Shown here piece by piece: positions 8,252 through 17,809 of a stretch of DNA of 64,000 nucleotides. The first letter of the stretch is position 1. Each line of letters begins with the position of its first letter. Location of the stretch: NCBI RefSeq assembly GCF_021729035.1, contig NZ_JAJSAP010000001.1, forward strand, positions 310,001 to 374,000, given 5' to 3'. The translations under genes were made by a program, and so were the position numbers. The stretch is from Microbulbifer sediminum (GTDB taxonomy: Bacteria > Pseudomonadota > Gammaproteobacteria > Pseudomonadales > Cellvibrionaceae). Under the pieces are notes generated by a model, which saw only the letters and a program-made list of their open reading frames with translations, had not been told where the DNA came from and ran no database searches.

Positions 8252-11201
8252 AATCGTCCACATCGCGCTGATCGGGGTGGCGTATATTGCCACCTTGTTT
8301 TTTGTCGCCTTCGCCACCTCCAAAGGCTGGCTGCCGACGCGCTGGGTCCGCCGGCCGCTGGTCTATGTGCTCTCACTGGGAGTCTCACTGAGCGCCTGGA
8401 CCTTCTATGGGGTGGTGGATCTGGCCTGGCAGCACGGCTATGGGGTACTCGCCTACTACCTGGGGACTGGCGCTATGTTCCTGTTTGCGCCAGTGGCCCT
8501 GGAGCCCCTGGCCCGGCTGGCGCAGCGCTACCAGCTCACTTCGCCCGCCGACCTGTTGGTATTTCGCTATCACAGTCGCGGCGCCGGTACCCTGGCCACG
8601 CTCTTTATGTTGCTGGGCCTTCTTCCGCTGATCGCCCTGCAGATCCAGGCGGTGGCCGAAACCCTTGCGCTACTCTCCAGTGACAGCGTCGCTGCGCTGG
8701 CGCTGCCGGGCGCCGGCATCAGCGCCAAGAACCTGATCGCCTTTTTCTACTGTGTGCTGCTGGCGGTGTTCACCGCGCTCTATGGTGCCAACCGGGAACG
8801 TCGCACCGGCCTCGTGGCGGCAATGGCGGTCGAATCAACGGTAAAGCTGCTGGCATTGCTGGCGGTGGGCCTGTATGCCGTGTTCGGGGTGTTCGGCGGC
8901 ATGGCTGGCTTGGACCAGTGGCTGGTGGAAAACAGCGACATGCAGCAGCTCCTTTACAGCCCGATCGAGCAGGGCTCGTCCCACACCCTGCTGCTGGTGT
9001 TCATTGCCACCGCGGTGGCCATGCCACACATCTTCTACCTGAGTATCGCCGAGCGCTCAGCGGAGAAAACCCTGCGCATCGCCAGCTGGGGATTCCCCCT
9101 GTTCCTGCTGCTGATGGCCCTGCCGATCTTCCCCATCATGTGGGCGGGTTTTGCGCTGGACGTCACCGAGCCGGTGCAATACTTCGCCCTGGCCGTGCCC
9201 CGGGCCAGCGGCTCGGCCCTCCTGACGGTGGCGGCATTCGTCGGTGGGCTCTCGGCCGCCACCGGCGCCCTGATCATGATTACCCTGGCCCTGTCCACCA
9301 TGGTGATGAACCACTGGCTGCTGCCCGGCACGCGCTGGCATTCCGAGGACAATATGTACCGCCAGCTGGTATGGCTGCGCCGGGCGCTGGTAGGCGCACT
9401 GTTCCTGGCCGGCTTCGCGTTTTACCTGCTGCTGGATAACCGGCTCTCCCTCTCAGACCTGGCCCTGATGGCCTTCATCGCCTCCCTGCAGTTCCTGCCC
9501 GGCATATTCGCGGTAATGCACTGGCCGCGGGGCAATCGCCGCGGGTTTATTGCCGGCATGCTGGCCGGCATGCTGGTCTGGGGGGGCGGGCTGCTACTGC
9601 CGTCTATCTTCGGTATCGATGGATTCACCCTGCCGGGGACCGACCTGCAGCTGCCACTGGGGATGGCCATCTGGACCCAGGTAACCACCCTGTCGCTGGC
9701 GATCAATGTGCTGTTGTTTGTCGTACTCTCGCTGCTCGCTCCCGCAACCAACATGGAGCAGTACGCCGCCGACCTGTGCAGTGACGACACCCTGAGCCAG
9801 GCGCTGAGACTGGAACTGGACGTGCAGTCCGCCGCCGATTTCCGGCTGCGCCTGGCGGAGAGCCTCGGTTCCGCCACCGCGAACCACGAAGTCAACAAGG
9901 CCCTGCGACAGTTGCGCCTGCCCGCAGATGAGCGCCGCCCCTATGCCCTGCGCCGGCTGCGCAACAAGCTCGAGGCCAACCTGTCCGGGCTGCTGGGGCG
10001 AGTACTGGCCGGCCAGATCATCGACCGGCATATTCCGTTCAAGAACAGCGACCAGCCCGCCACCAGGGATATTCACCTGATCGAATCGCGCCTGGGTCGG
10101 TACAAGAACCAGCTCACCGGCCTCGCGGCCGAGCTGAACAACCTGCGCCTGTATCACCGGCAGATGCTGGAGGAACTACCGCTGGCAGCGTGCACACTGG
10201 GCAGTGACGGGGAAGTCCTATTGTGGAACTTCGCCATGCAGGATGTCACCGGGATCGCCGCCGGCGATGTTTTGGGCGCCAAACTGGACTACCTGCCGGA
10301 GCCCTGGCACAGCCTGCTGCGCGACTTTGCCGCCTCCGACGAGGGCAGCCGGTTCAAGCAACTGGTGGAAATTGACGGTAACAGCCACTGGCTGAACCTA
10401 CACAAAACCCGCCTGCGGAGCAGCGCCAGCCCCCGCGGGCGCCGGGAGCGCAGTGACGCCCAGATGCTGCTGGTTGAGGACATTACCGAGACCCAGGTTC
10501 TGGAACAGGAGCTGATCCACAGCGAGCGCCTGGCCTCGGTCGGTCGCCTGGCAGCAGGCGTCGCCCACGAAGTGGGTAACCCCGTCACCGGTATCGCCTG
10601 CCTGGCGCAGAACCTGCAGTTCGAGTCTGACAACGACGAGGTCAGGGATACTGCTGACCAGATACTCAGCCAGACCCAGCGCATCAGCCGGATCGTTCAG
10701 TCCCTGGTCAACTTCTCCCACAGTGGCAAGCAGGAGAGTGAGCGCGCCCCGGTGGATCTCTATGCCACCGTACAGGAAGCCGTGCAGCTGCTGTCACTAC
10801 AGCGGGACAAGACCCAGGTGACGTTCACCAACACAGTACCGGAAGACCTGGTGGCCCCGGGCGACAACCAGCGGCTGATCCAGGTCTTTATCAACCTGCT
10901 CAGCAATGCCCGCGACGCCAGCCCGGATGGTGGCAATGTTCGCATCCAGGGGTATATCGAACGCGGCTACGCCTGTGTATCGGTTACCGACGACGGGCCG
11001 GGAATCCCGCCGCGCCATCGCGAGCGTATCCTGGAGCCGTTTTTCACCACCAAGGAACCCGGCGAGGGGACGGGGCTGGGTCTGGCCATGGTCTACAGCA
11101 TTGTCGAGGAGCACGAGGGGCAGATGGAACTGGTGAGCCCCGCCGACCCGGAGTCCGGTCGCGGAGCAAAGTTCATCGTCCAGTTGCCGCTGGCAAGATA
11201 A
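8241..11201 (+). CDS. cbrA: Sensor histidine kinase CbrA with SSS transporter-like input domain
   Basis: A 986-residue inner-membrane kinase. Residues ~1-500 form a sodium/solute symporter-type domain with about a dozen hydrophobic helices. A linker and PAS-like region span ~620-740. The HisKA box is [12 protein letters not shown] with phospho-acceptor His776. The ATPase domain has NLLSNARDA (N box), DDGPGIP (G1), [10 protein letters not shown] and GLGLAMV (F/G2). In Pseudomonas CbrA controls, through CbrB, carbon/nitrogen balance and the sRNA CrcZ. cbrB follows after 131 bp. The intact transporter half could sense or move an amino acid such as histidine, as reported for Pseudomonas CbrA. Confidence 0.95.
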   Translation: MTFEIVHIALIGVAYIATLFFVAFATSKGWLPTRWVRRPLVYVLSLGVSLSAWTFYGVVDLAWQHGYGVLAYYLGTGAMFLFAPVALEPLARLAQRYQLTSPADLLVFRYHSRGAGTLATLFMLLGLLPLIALQIQAVAETLALLSSDSVAALALPGAGISAKNLIAFFYCVLLAVFTALYGANRERRTGLVAAMAVESTVKLLALLAVGLYAVFGVFGGMAGLDQWLVENSDMQQLLYSPIEQGSSHTLLLVFIATAVAMPHIFYLSIAERSAEKTLRIASWGFPLFLLLMALPIFPIMWAGFALDVTEPVQYFALAVPRASGSALLTVAAFVGGLSAATGALIMITLALSTMVMNHWLLPGTRWHSEDNMYRQLVWLRRALVGALFLAGFAFYLLLDNRLSLSDLALMAFIASLQFLPGIFAVMHWPRGNRRGFIAGMLAGMLVWGGGLLLPSIFGIDGFTLPGTDLQLPLGMAIWTQVTTLSLAINVLLFVVLSLLAPATNMEQYAADLCSDDTLSQALRLELDVQSAADFRLRLAESLGSATANHEVNKALRQLRLPADERRPYALRRLRNKLEANLSGLLGRVLAGQIIDRHIPFKNSDQPATRDIHLIESRLGRYKNQLTGLAAELNNLRLYHRQMLEELPLAACTLGSDGEVLLWNFAMQDVTGIAAGDVLGAKLDYLPEPWHSLLRDFAASDEGSRFKQLVEIDGNSHWLNLHKTRLRSSASPRGRRERSDAQMLLVEDITETQVLEQELIHSERLASVGRLAAGVAHEVGNPVTGIACLAQNLQFESDNDEVRDTADQILSQTQRISRIVQSLVNFSHSGKQESERAPVDLYATVQEAVQLLSLQRDKTQVTFTNTVPEDLVAPGDNQRLIQVFINLLSNARDASPDGGNVRIQGYIERGYACVSVTDDGPGIPPRHRERILEPFFTTKEPGEGTGLGLAMVYSIVEEHEGQMELVSPADPESGRGAKFIVQLPLAR

Positions 11202-11332
11202 ATGTCGCCGGGGCATGAATCTGGGCAAAATTCGTGCAAACTTGGTCCAAACAGCCCCATTTGAGTTGCATCGAAACGCTTCGCGGGTAAAACTAGGCCT
11301 TTACCTGAGCACTTTGTAACCAGGCGTAACAA

Positions 11333-12721
11333 ATGAGCCACATCCTGATCGTCGAAGACGAAGCCATCATCCGGACCGCGCTGCGCAAGCTGCTGGAGCG
11401 CCACAAGTACCGGGTGAGTGAAGCGGGCTCCGTGCGTGAGGCGACCAGCAAGTACCGCCTCGGGGAAGTCGACCTGATCATCTCCGACCTGCGCCTGCCC
11501 GGCGCCCCCGGAACCGACCTGCTCAAGCTGGCGGGTGATGTCCCGGTACTGATCATGACGAGCTATGCCAGCCTGCGCTCGGCCGTGGACTCGATGCGCA
11601 TGGGTGCCGCGGACTATATCGCCAAACCCTTCGATCATGACGAGATGATCGCCACTGTCCGCCGCGTCATCGGCAAGGCAGAGCAGAGCCGCGCAGTCGG
11701 TAACGGCCAGCAGGCCCCCAGCAGGACCATCTCGGGCATGATCGGCACCAGTCCGGTCATGCGCGAGCTCTATGCCCGCATCCACAAAGTGGCCCCAACC
11801 GATGCCACGGTACTGGTCCACGGTGAGACCGGTACCGGCAAGGAACTGGTGGCCCGCGCTATCCACGAGGAGAGCCGCCGGGCGGACAAAGCCCTGATCT
11901 CGGTCAACTGTGCTGCAATCCCCGACACCCTGATCGAGGCGGAGCTGTTCGGCCACGAAAAAGGGGCCTTTACCGGTGCCCAGACCGCCCGCGAGGGGCT
12001 GGTGGCCGCCGCTGACGGTGGCACACTGTTCCTCGACGAGATCGGTGAGCTGCCACTGGAAGCCCAGGCACGCCTGTTGCGCGTACTGCAGGAGGGCGAG
12101 GTACGCCCGATCGGTGCCATCGAATCGCGCAAGGTGGATGTCCGCCTGGTGGCGGCAACCCACCGCAACCTGCGCCAGCTCGCCACCGAGCGCAAATTCC
12201 GCGAGGACCTCTACTACCGCATCAATGTTGTGCAGATGACCCTCGCGCCGCTGCGGGAGCGCGGCAAGGACGTCCTGGCCATCGCAGAGCACCTGCTGCA
12301 GAAGTTCTGCACCAAGGTGGGGCGGGCAACCCTGAAGCTCTCCCCGGAGGCGGTGCAGGCGGTAACCACCTATACCTGGCCGGGCAACGTCCGGGAACTG
12401 GAGAACGCGATCCAGCGCGCCGTGATCCTCACCGAGGACAACAGCACCGAGATCGACCACAAGACCCTGGATATCGACCTGGACCTGGTCCCGGTGGACG
12501 AGGCAGACCCGGAGCGCCGGCCCCGCAGCCTGCACTCCGATCCCCGCGAGGACCTGTCACTGGAGGATTACTTCGCCCGCTTCGTCCTTGAGCACCAGGA
12601 CACCATGAGCGAGACCGAGCTGGCCAAGAAGCTGGGCGTCAGTCGCAAATGCCTGTGGGAGCGCCGGCAGAAACTGGGCATCCCGCGCAAGAAGACCCGC
12701 CGCGCGGCCGCCGAAGCCTGA
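11333..12721 (+). CDS. cbrB: Sigma-54-dependent response regulator CbrB
   Basis: A 462-residue NtrC-family activator. The receiver domain has phospho-acceptor Asp52 in IISDLRLPG. The AAA+ domain has Walker A GETGTGKE (164-171), the sigma-54-contacting GAFTGA (211-216) and Walker B LFLDEIGE (~232-239). A Fis-type helix-turn-helix sits at the C-terminus (ETELAKKLGVSRKCLWERR). It is the cognate regulator of CbrA upstream. About 300 bp downstream lies a sigma-54 promoter with candidate CbrB sites, matching the known role of CbrB as activator of crcZ. Confidence 0.96.
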   Translation: MSHILIVEDEAIIRTALRKLLERHKYRVSEAGSVREATSKYRLGEVDLIISDLRLPGAPGTDLLKLAGDVPVLIMTSYASLRSAVDSMRMGAADYIAKPFDHDEMIATVRRVIGKAEQSRAVGNGQQAPSRTISGMIGTSPVMRELYARIHKVAPTDATVLVHGETGTGKELVARAIHEESRRADKALISVNCAAIPDTLIEAELFGHEKGAFTGAQTAREGLVAAADGGTLFLDEIGELPLEAQARLLRVLQEGEVRPIGAIESRKVDVRLVAATHRNLRQLATERKFREDLYYRINVVQMTLAPLRERGKDVLAIAEHLLQKFCTKVGRATLKLSPEAVQAVTTYTWPGNVRELENAIQRAVILTEDNSTEIDHKTLDIDLDLVPVDEADPERRPRSLHSDPREDLSLEDYFARFVLEHQDTMSETELAKKLGVSRKCLWERRQKLGIPRKKTRRAAAEA

Positions 12722-12894
12722 CGAGCCACCTCGCCGCCCCCGCTTTACGGGCCGCAGCAGCGGCCCTGCCCCCGCCGCACAGACCAGGCAGTCTGCGCAC
12801 CGCCAATCCTGACTTTCCTGCCACCCCGCATGCCCTGGCGTCGCCGCCGAAGATCACTCCCTGGCCGGAAAGTTCCCACCGGCAGCACGAAAAG

Positions 12895-12945
12895 TGTTAC
12901 CGCGTTCTCACCCTCCGTAACAACTACGGCGACTTACGTAACGTT
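12895..12945. promoter_or_regulatory. Candidate CbrB upstream activating sites
   Basis: TGTTAC (12895-12900) and GTAACA (12917-12922) form an inverted pair with 16 bp between them. A third half-site pair, TTAC/GTAA, sits at 12934-12941 inside TTACGTAACGTT. Pseudomonas CbrB is known to bind GTTAC/GTAAC-type subsites upstream of crcZ. The cluster lies 75-125 bp upstream of the sigma-54 promoter, a normal enhancer distance. Confidence 0.6.
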
Positions 12946-13018
12946 GCCCACGGCCTTTCTGACGTACCATTCAACCACAAAAAACATAAGTTATTGATAT
13001 TAAAGGGTTTTTAAAAGT

Positions 13019-13033
13019 TGGCACGCTAAATGC
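13019..13033 (+). promoter_or_regulatory. Sigma-54 (RpoN) promoter for crcZ-like RNA
   Basis: TGGCACG (GG at 13020-13021) and TGC (GC at 13032-13033) have the exact -24/-12 spacing of RpoN promoters. Only the T before the -12 GC departs from the TTGC consensus by one base. The predicted transcription start is about 13045. Confidence 0.8.
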
Positions 13034-13044
13034 TTTATTGCTAG

Positions 13045-13400
13045 TACAACAATGAAGAACAGCCAAGAATAAAAATAAATGACTGTTTAAGCCCTAAGAA
13101 CAACTGACAATAAGTGGGCGAAACACAATAAGAATAAAGGGGCGGTCGACAATAAAAGCAAAGAGTGACCAAAACCTGAACAACAATAACAACAAACAAT
13201 AAAAATAACGAAAGCAGAACAAAAATAACCACAAGCGCGTTACAAACTGACTGATTGTACCTGGGAGAGGGTGTTTGCTAGATAGCAAATTGATAGCGCA
13301 AGGAAGCCGCTGCCTTCATAGCCATAACAATAAATCCCTTTACTCCTTTCTCACTTGGAAAAGAGTTGCCTGTAAGGGGGCGGTTGCACCCAGCACCGCC
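13045..13400 (+). ncRNA. crcZ: CrcZ-like catabolite-repression control sRNA (Hfq/Crc decoy)
   Basis: The region between cbrB and pcnB holds no plausible gene but is strikingly A-rich, with many AAnAAnAA-type CA motifs. Examples are AAGAATAAAAATAA (13067-13079), AAGAACAAC (13097-13105), AATAAGAATAAA (13128-13139), and AACAACAATAACAACAAAC at about 13179-13197 running into AATAAAAATAACG. Such motifs bind Hfq/Crc in Pseudomonas, where CrcZ from the same genomic slot sequesters them and relieves catabolite repression. Start is inferred from the sigma-54 promoter. The 3' end is uncertain; a GGCGGT...ACCGCC hairpin at 13379-13400 is a candidate. Length (~355 nt) is near the ~400 nt of P. aeruginosa CrcZ. 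Confidence 0.75.
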
Positions 13401-13461
13401 ACCACCCTGTATCCTCACTGATACCCCCTGCTTAAGTTAGCTCCGGGCCGGTCTGCGGCTG

Positions 13462-13470
13462 TGGTAGAAT
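13462..13470 (+). promoter_or_regulatory. Extended -10 promoter candidate for pcnB
   Basis: TGGTAGAAT reads as TGn plus a TAGAAT -10 element. No good -35 exists at 16-18 bp, consistent with an extended -10 type. It would start transcription near 13477, about 58 bases ahead of the pcnB ATG. Confidence 0.4.
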
Positions 13471-13534
13471 TCGCGCGTCAATCCAGACGGGATCTATCGC
13501 CAACCAGTTGGCAGCAGTCAAGACAGACAGCCGT

Positions 13535-14890
13535 ATGCTCAATTCCCTGATCAGCAGTATCAAGCGCTGGCGTAAGCCGGCCAGCAACAACACCCTGCGC
13601 ATTATCCAGCGCAGCGACCATAATCTGTCCCGGCGCGATATCAGCCGCGCAGCCCTGACAGTGCTGAAGCGCCTGCAGGATGCGGGCTTTGAAGCCTATA
13701 TCGTTGGCGGCGGCGTGCGCGACCTGCTGCTAGGCGGCCACCCCAAGGATTTTGATGTGGCCACCGATGCGACACCGGAGGAAGCGAAAAAGCTCTTCCG
13801 CGGCTCCCGAATCGTCGGCCGCCGGTTCCGTATCCTGCATGCCCGGATCGGTCGCGAGATCATCGAGGTAACCACTTTCCGCGGCCACCACAGTGAGGGC
13901 GAGGATCACGAGGCACAGCAATCCGAACACGGCATGCTGCTGCGGGACAACGTCTACGGTGACCTGAAGAGCGACGCCGTGCGGCGTGACTTCACCGTAA
14001 ACGCCCTCTACTACACCACCAACGGGTTCGAGATCCACGATTACACAGGCGGGGTCCGCGATATCGAGGACCGCCTGATCCGGATGATCGGTGACCCGGA
14101 AACCCGCTACAAGGAAGATCCGGTGCGGATGTTGCGGGCTATCCGCTTCGCCGCCAAACTGGGTTTCCAGATCGAGCCCGATACCGCTGCCCCGCTCCGC
14201 GAACTGGCCCCGCTGCTGCGCAATATTGCACCTGCGCGACTGTTCGACGAAGTACTCAAGCTGCTGATGAGCGGCCACGGGGAGCAGACATTTGAGCTGT
14301 TGCGTGACTATGGCCTGTGGCAGCACCTGTTCCCGGAGAACGACATCATGCTCGGGGATGCTACAGCCCTGGAGCTGACCCGCATCGCCTTGCGCAACAC
14401 CGATGACCGTATTCGCGCCGACAAGCGCGTTACCCCTGCCTTCCTATACGCAGCCCTGCTCTGGCCCGCAGTCAATCGGGAGCAGCAACGCCTGGTCGAC
14501 AAGGGAACACCGCCGGTCCCCGCGCTGGCCGGTGCCGCACAGAAGGTGATCGGTGCCCAGCTTGCGCATACAGCCATTCCCAAGCGGTTCTCCCTGCCGA
14601 TGCGGGAGATCTGGGAGATGCAATCACGCCTGCCCCGTCGGAACGGCGCCCGCGCGCAGCGACTGAGCGAACATCCACGCTTCCGTGCCGCGTACGATTT
14701 CCTTCTGCTGCGGGAGGAGTCCGGAGAGATCCCTCCGGGACTGGGCCAGTGGTGGACCGATTTCCAGCAGGCCGATGCTGAAGGGCGCGAACAGATGGTG
14801 CGCAAGGTGCAGCGCCCCGGAGGTGGTCGCAAAAGCCGTGGTGGGCGTCGCCGCCGGAAGCCACGCTCTTCCGAGCCACGCCAGGACTGA
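13535..14890 (+). CDS. pcnB: Poly(A) polymerase I
   Basis: A 451-residue nucleotidyltransferase that adds poly(A) tails to RNA 3' ends and so promotes decay. The class II signature GGGVRDLLLG is at 58-67 and the catalytic DFD at 72-74. The RRDFTVNALYY motif follows and the C-terminus is a basic tail (GGGRKSRGGRRRRKPR) typical of PcnB. The ATG at 13535 gives MLNSLISSIKRW, which aligns with the MLKKLFQSF-type start of Pseudomonas PcnB. The frame also has an upstream TTG at 13508, notable because E. coli pcnB uses a rare start codon. It heads pcnB-folK-dNK-panB. Confidence 0.95.
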   Translation: MLNSLISSIKRWRKPASNNTLRIIQRSDHNLSRRDISRAALTVLKRLQDAGFEAYIVGGGVRDLLLGGHPKDFDVATDATPEEAKKLFRGSRIVGRRFRILHARIGREIIEVTTFRGHHSEGEDHEAQQSEHGMLLRDNVYGDLKSDAVRRDFTVNALYYTTNGFEIHDYTGGVRDIEDRLIRMIGDPETRYKEDPVRMLRAIRFAAKLGFQIEPDTAAPLRELAPLLRNIAPARLFDEVLKLLMSGHGEQTFELLRDYGLWQHLFPENDIMLGDATALELTRIALRNTDDRIRADKRVTPAFLYAALLWPAVNREQQRLVDKGTPPVPALAGAAQKVIGAQLAHTAIPKRFSLPMREIWEMQSRLPRRNGARAQRLSEHPRFRAAYDFLLLREESGEIPPGLGQWWTDFQQADAEGREQMVRKVQRPGGGRKSRGGRRRRKPRSSEPRQD

Positions 14891-14895
14891 ATACG

Positions 14896-15372
14896 ATGCC
14901 GCGTTGTTATATCGGGCTCGGCAGCAACCTGTCAGATCCGCAGCGGCAGCTAAATGCCGCCCTTACCGCTATCGATAGCATATCTGGCACGCGCCTGCTG
15001 CGTTGCTCCAGTTTTTATTGCAGCGCACCGGTCGGGCCGGGAGAGCAGCCGGATTACATCAATGCGGTCGCGGAGATCGAAACCGTCCTGCCACCGCACG
15101 GCTTACTCGACCAGTTGCAGGCAATCGAGGCAGGACAGGGGCGGGAGCGCGAAATACGCTGGGGGGCACGCACGCTCGACCTGGATATCCTGCTGTTTGG
15201 CGAGAAGATACTTGATACCGAGCGCCTGCACGTGCCACATCCGCGTATGGCCGAAAGGAATTTTGTACTGTTGCCGCTGGCAGAGCTGGCCCCGGCACTG
15301 GTATTGCCTACAGGTGAATCACTGGCCGCACTGTTGCAACGGTGCCCGCCAAACCGCCTGGAAAAACTCTGA
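14896..15372 (+). CDS. folK: 6-hydroxymethyl-7,8-dihydropterin pyrophosphokinase
   Basis: A 158-residue HPPK that transfers pyrophosphate from ATP to hydroxymethyl-dihydropterin in folate synthesis. The N-terminal YIGLGSNLSDP, the pterin-binding NAV region and the signature RWGARTLDLDILLFG (the two Asp bind Mg-ATP) are all present, as is the later VPHPRMAERNFVLLPL. It begins 5 bases after the pcnB stop; AGGA of the pcnB 3' end can act as ribosome-binding site, implying coupling. Confidence 0.96.
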   Translation: MPRCYIGLGSNLSDPQRQLNAALTAIDSISGTRLLRCSSFYCSAPVGPGEQPDYINAVAEIETVLPPHGLLDQLQAIEAGQGREREIRWGARTLDLDILLFGEKILDTERLHVPHPRMAERNFVLLPLAELAPALVLPTGESLAALLQRCPPNRLEKL

Positions 15373-15439
15373 AGGCGCAACCCGGCCGGACCCGGTTGCG
15401 CTGACGAGGACGGAATAACAGAAAAAGGAGTAGAGCACG

Positions 15440-16126
15440 GTGTCTACTGAAACTGAGACCCCGCCACCGATGGAACCCGATATCTCCGGCACCGCCCCGC
15501 CCCGCTTTATCGCTGTCGAGGGCAATATCGGCGTGGGCAAGACCACCCTGGCGAAAAAACTCGCCGCCACCTTCAATTACGATACATTGCTGGAACTGCC
15601 CGAGGAAAACCCGTTCCTGGAACGCTTTTACCGGGATCCTAAGAGTGCCGCGCTGCCCACCCAGCTGCATTTCCTGCTGCAGCGTTCGCAGCAGATCCAG
15701 TCCCTGCGCCAGGACGATATCTTCAATCCGGTGCGCGTCTCCGACTTCCTGATCGAGAAAGACCAGCTGTTTGCCGAGGTCACCCTGGATGCCGATGAAC
15801 TGGAGATCTACCAACAGGTCTACCGGCACCTGACCCTGCAGGCCCCCAAACCGGACCTGGTTATCTACCTGCAGGCACCCCTCAACGTTCTGCAGGAACG
15901 CATCCGCACCCGCGGTGTGGCCGCCGAAAAGTCCATCAGTAATGAATACCTGGCCACCCTCAATGAGGCCTACACCCAGTTCTTCCACTACTACGACGAG
16001 GCGCCGTTGCTGATCGTCAACAGCGAGGATATCGACATCGTCAGTCGGCAGGATGACTACTGCCGGCTTGTGGAATACATGCTGAATATCACCAGTGGCC
16101 GTCACTACTACAACCCGGGGAACTGA
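15440..16126 (+). CDS. Deoxynucleoside kinase family protein
   Basis: A 228-residue protein with P-loop GNIGVGKT at 28-35, an EENPFLERFY segment, the dNK-type DFLIEKDQLFA motif and an arginine-rich LID region (QERIRTRGVAAEK). It probably phosphorylates deoxyadenosine/deoxycytidine-type substrates for salvage; substrate cannot be read from sequence. The first ~20 residues are a Pro/Thr/Glu-rich extension. The start is GTG at 15440 behind AAAAAGGAG. It lies between folK and panB, an insertion relative to Pseudomonas aeruginosa but seen in related genera. Confidence 0.85.
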   Translation: MSTETETPPPMEPDISGTAPPRFIAVEGNIGVGKTTLAKKLAATFNYDTLLELPEENPFLERFYRDPKSAALPTQLHFLLQRSQQIQSLRQDDIFNPVRVSDFLIEKDQLFAEVTLDADELEIYQQVYRHLTLQAPKPDLVIYLQAPLNVLQERIRTRGVAAEKSISNEYLATLNEAYTQFFHYYDEAPLLIVNSEDIDIVSRQDDYCRLVEYMLNITSGRHYYNPGN

Positions 16127-16130
16127 TCAC

Positions 16131-16946
16131 ATGCCTTACGGACTCTCAGAGCTGGCCAAGCCGGTTACGGTTCAGACACTGCGCCGGATGAAAACAGAAC
16201 GCGAGAAATTCATCACGGTAGCCCTCTACGACGCGCCCATGGCGGCCATGGCCCAGAAAACCGGGGTCGAGGTGTTACTGGTTGGCGACTCCCTCGGCAT
16301 GACCGTACTGGGCTACGACAGCACCATCCCGGTGACAATGGACCATATGATCTATCACGTGGAAGCGGTGGCCCGCGGCAACAAAAAATCGCTGATCATG
16401 GGGGATATGCCCTTCATGACCTATGCGACCCCGGAACAGGCACTCACCAATGCCACCCGTATCATGCAGGCCGGCGCCCATATGGTGAAAATCGAGGGAG
16501 GTGCCTGGCTGGCGGAGACCGTGCGCATGCTGACAGACCGCGGCATTCCCGTCTGCGCCCACCTCGGCCTGACACCCCAGTCAGTGCACAAGCTGGGCGG
16601 ATTCCGGGTACAGGGCCGAGATGAGGACACGGCCGGCACCATGCTCAGTGATGCCGCGCTGCTGGACGAAGCCGGTGCCGACCTGCTGGTACTGGAATGC
16701 GTGCCCTCCGCGCTGGCTCGGCGCATTACTGACGCCGTCTCGATGCCCACCATCGGTATTGGCGCGGGCCGGGATACCGATGCGCAGGTGCTGGTGATCA
16801 ACGATATCCTTGGCCTGACAGAGAAGCCGCCCAAGTTCTCGAAGAACTTCCTGGTGGAAGCGGGGGATATTCCTGGCGCACTGCACAAGTATGCCGAGGA
16901 CGTGAAGGCGGGTACCTTTCCCGATGACAGCCACACCTTTGGTTAA
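16131..16946 (+). CDS. panB: 3-methyl-2-oxobutanoate hydroxymethyltransferase
   Basis: A 271-residue TIM-barrel enzyme making ketopantoate from 2-oxoisovalerate and methylene-THF, the first step of pantothenate synthesis. Metal and substrate motifs are VGDSLGMT, MGDMPF and MVKIEGG, followed by HLGLTPQS and IGIGAGRDTDAQVLV. The ATG at 16131 is four bases after the kinase stop with GGGGAAC upstream; an earlier in-frame start at 16095 would lie inside the kinase gene. The usual partner panC is not downstream; a thioesterase gene occupies that place. Confidence 0.96.
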   Translation: MPYGLSELAKPVTVQTLRRMKTEREKFITVALYDAPMAAMAQKTGVEVLLVGDSLGMTVLGYDSTIPVTMDHMIYHVEAVARGNKKSLIMGDMPFMTYATPEQALTNATRIMQAGAHMVKIEGGAWLAETVRMLTDRGIPVCAHLGLTPQSVHKLGGFRVQGRDEDTAGTMLSDAALLDEAGADLLVLECVPSALARRITDAVSMPTIGIGAGRDTDAQVLVINDILGLTEKPPKFSKNFLVEAGDIPGALHKYAEDVKAGTFPDDSHTFG

Positions 16947-16961
16947 ACGGATGTAAAGCCG

Positions 16962-17759
16962 ATGGAATTCGATGTATTGATGTCCCAGTGTCGCGAAGCC
17001 GGCACCACAGCGGAAATCCCCGCGGGCTGGGCCCAGGGACGCGCCACTTTTGGTGGCCTGGTGGCAGCCATGTTGTACGAGCAGATGGCCGCTCAGGTCG
17101 ATGCCGACAGTACGCTGCGCTCGATCACCTTTTCCTTCGTCGCGCCTGTGGCCGCGGGCCCGGTTTCAATGAAGGGCGAAATACTGCGCGCCGGGCGATC
17201 GGTCAGCCAGGTGGAAGCGAGAATGGAGCAGGACGGCGCCGTGGTACTGGCGGCATTTGCCAGCTTTGGCAGCGGCCGCGATTCCAGCATCCATGTGCCC
17301 GCAGACACGGCCCCGCATTTTGTCGCCCCCGACGAGCTCCAGTCCCTGCCGTATATCGAGGGCCTGGTTCCGGAATTCACGCAAAAATTCGACTACCGGA
17401 TTTCCGCAGGGGATATGCCCTTCAGCGGCAGCGCGAGCAACCGGTTTGGCGGCTGGGTCCGCTTCCGCGGGGAAGAGGCAACCAACCAAAAGGTCGACAT
17501 CGGGCACCTCCTTGCCCTGATCGACGCCTGGCCACCGGCCATCCTGCCCATGCTCAAGCAGCCGGCCCCGGCCAGCTCACTGACCTGGACACTGGAATTT
17601 ATGGAGCCACTGCCGGCAGCCACCTGCGGAGGGTGGTGGCAATACCTGGCCGATGTGGAGCAGGCCGCTGACGGCTATGGCGTCGCCCAGGCTCGCCTCT
17701 GGAGCCCGGATGGCAAGCCCGTCGCCTTCTCTCGGCAGACTGTCACAGTGTTCGGCTGA
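16962..17759 (+). CDS. Acyl-CoA thioesterase-like protein (double hotdog)
   Basis: A 265-residue protein resembling the TesB/4HBT_3 group of acyl-CoA thioesterases. The N-terminal hotdog contains WAQGRATFGGLVAAML, and a second hotdog spans about 145-265 with ASNRFGGWVRFRG and LTWTLEFMEPLP. The central Asp of IDAWPPAILP fits the conserved active-site position. It lies 15 bp behind panB in the same direction, so it is likely cotranscribed. Acyl substrate unknown. It converges on zntB with only 50 bp between, in which no clear terminator hairpin is visible. Confidence 0.75.
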   Translation: MEFDVLMSQCREAGTTAEIPAGWAQGRATFGGLVAAMLYEQMAAQVDADSTLRSITFSFVAPVAAGPVSMKGEILRAGRSVSQVEARMEQDGAVVLAAFASFGSGRDSSIHVPADTAPHFVAPDELQSLPYIEGLVPEFTQKFDYRISAGDMPFSGSASNRFGGWVRFRGEEATNQKVDIGHLLALIDAWPPAILPMLKQPAPASSLTWTLEFMEPLPAATCGGWWQYLADVEQAADGYGVAQARLWSPDGKPVAFSRQTVTVFG

Positions 17760-17809
17760 CCGATTTCAGCCCCGGGGACGTAGTTCAGCAGCTCAATCGC
17801 CCCTTCGTT

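Noticed and set aside
11093..12535. A 480-residue minus-strand frame across cbrB
   Set aside because: Antisense shadow; CbrB on the other strand has every family motif.
13041..13288. Minus-strand frames of 63-64 residues in the crcZ region
   Set aside because: They arise because the A-rich strand gives few stops on its complement (Phe/Leu/Val-rich product). The RNA explanation accounts for the region better.
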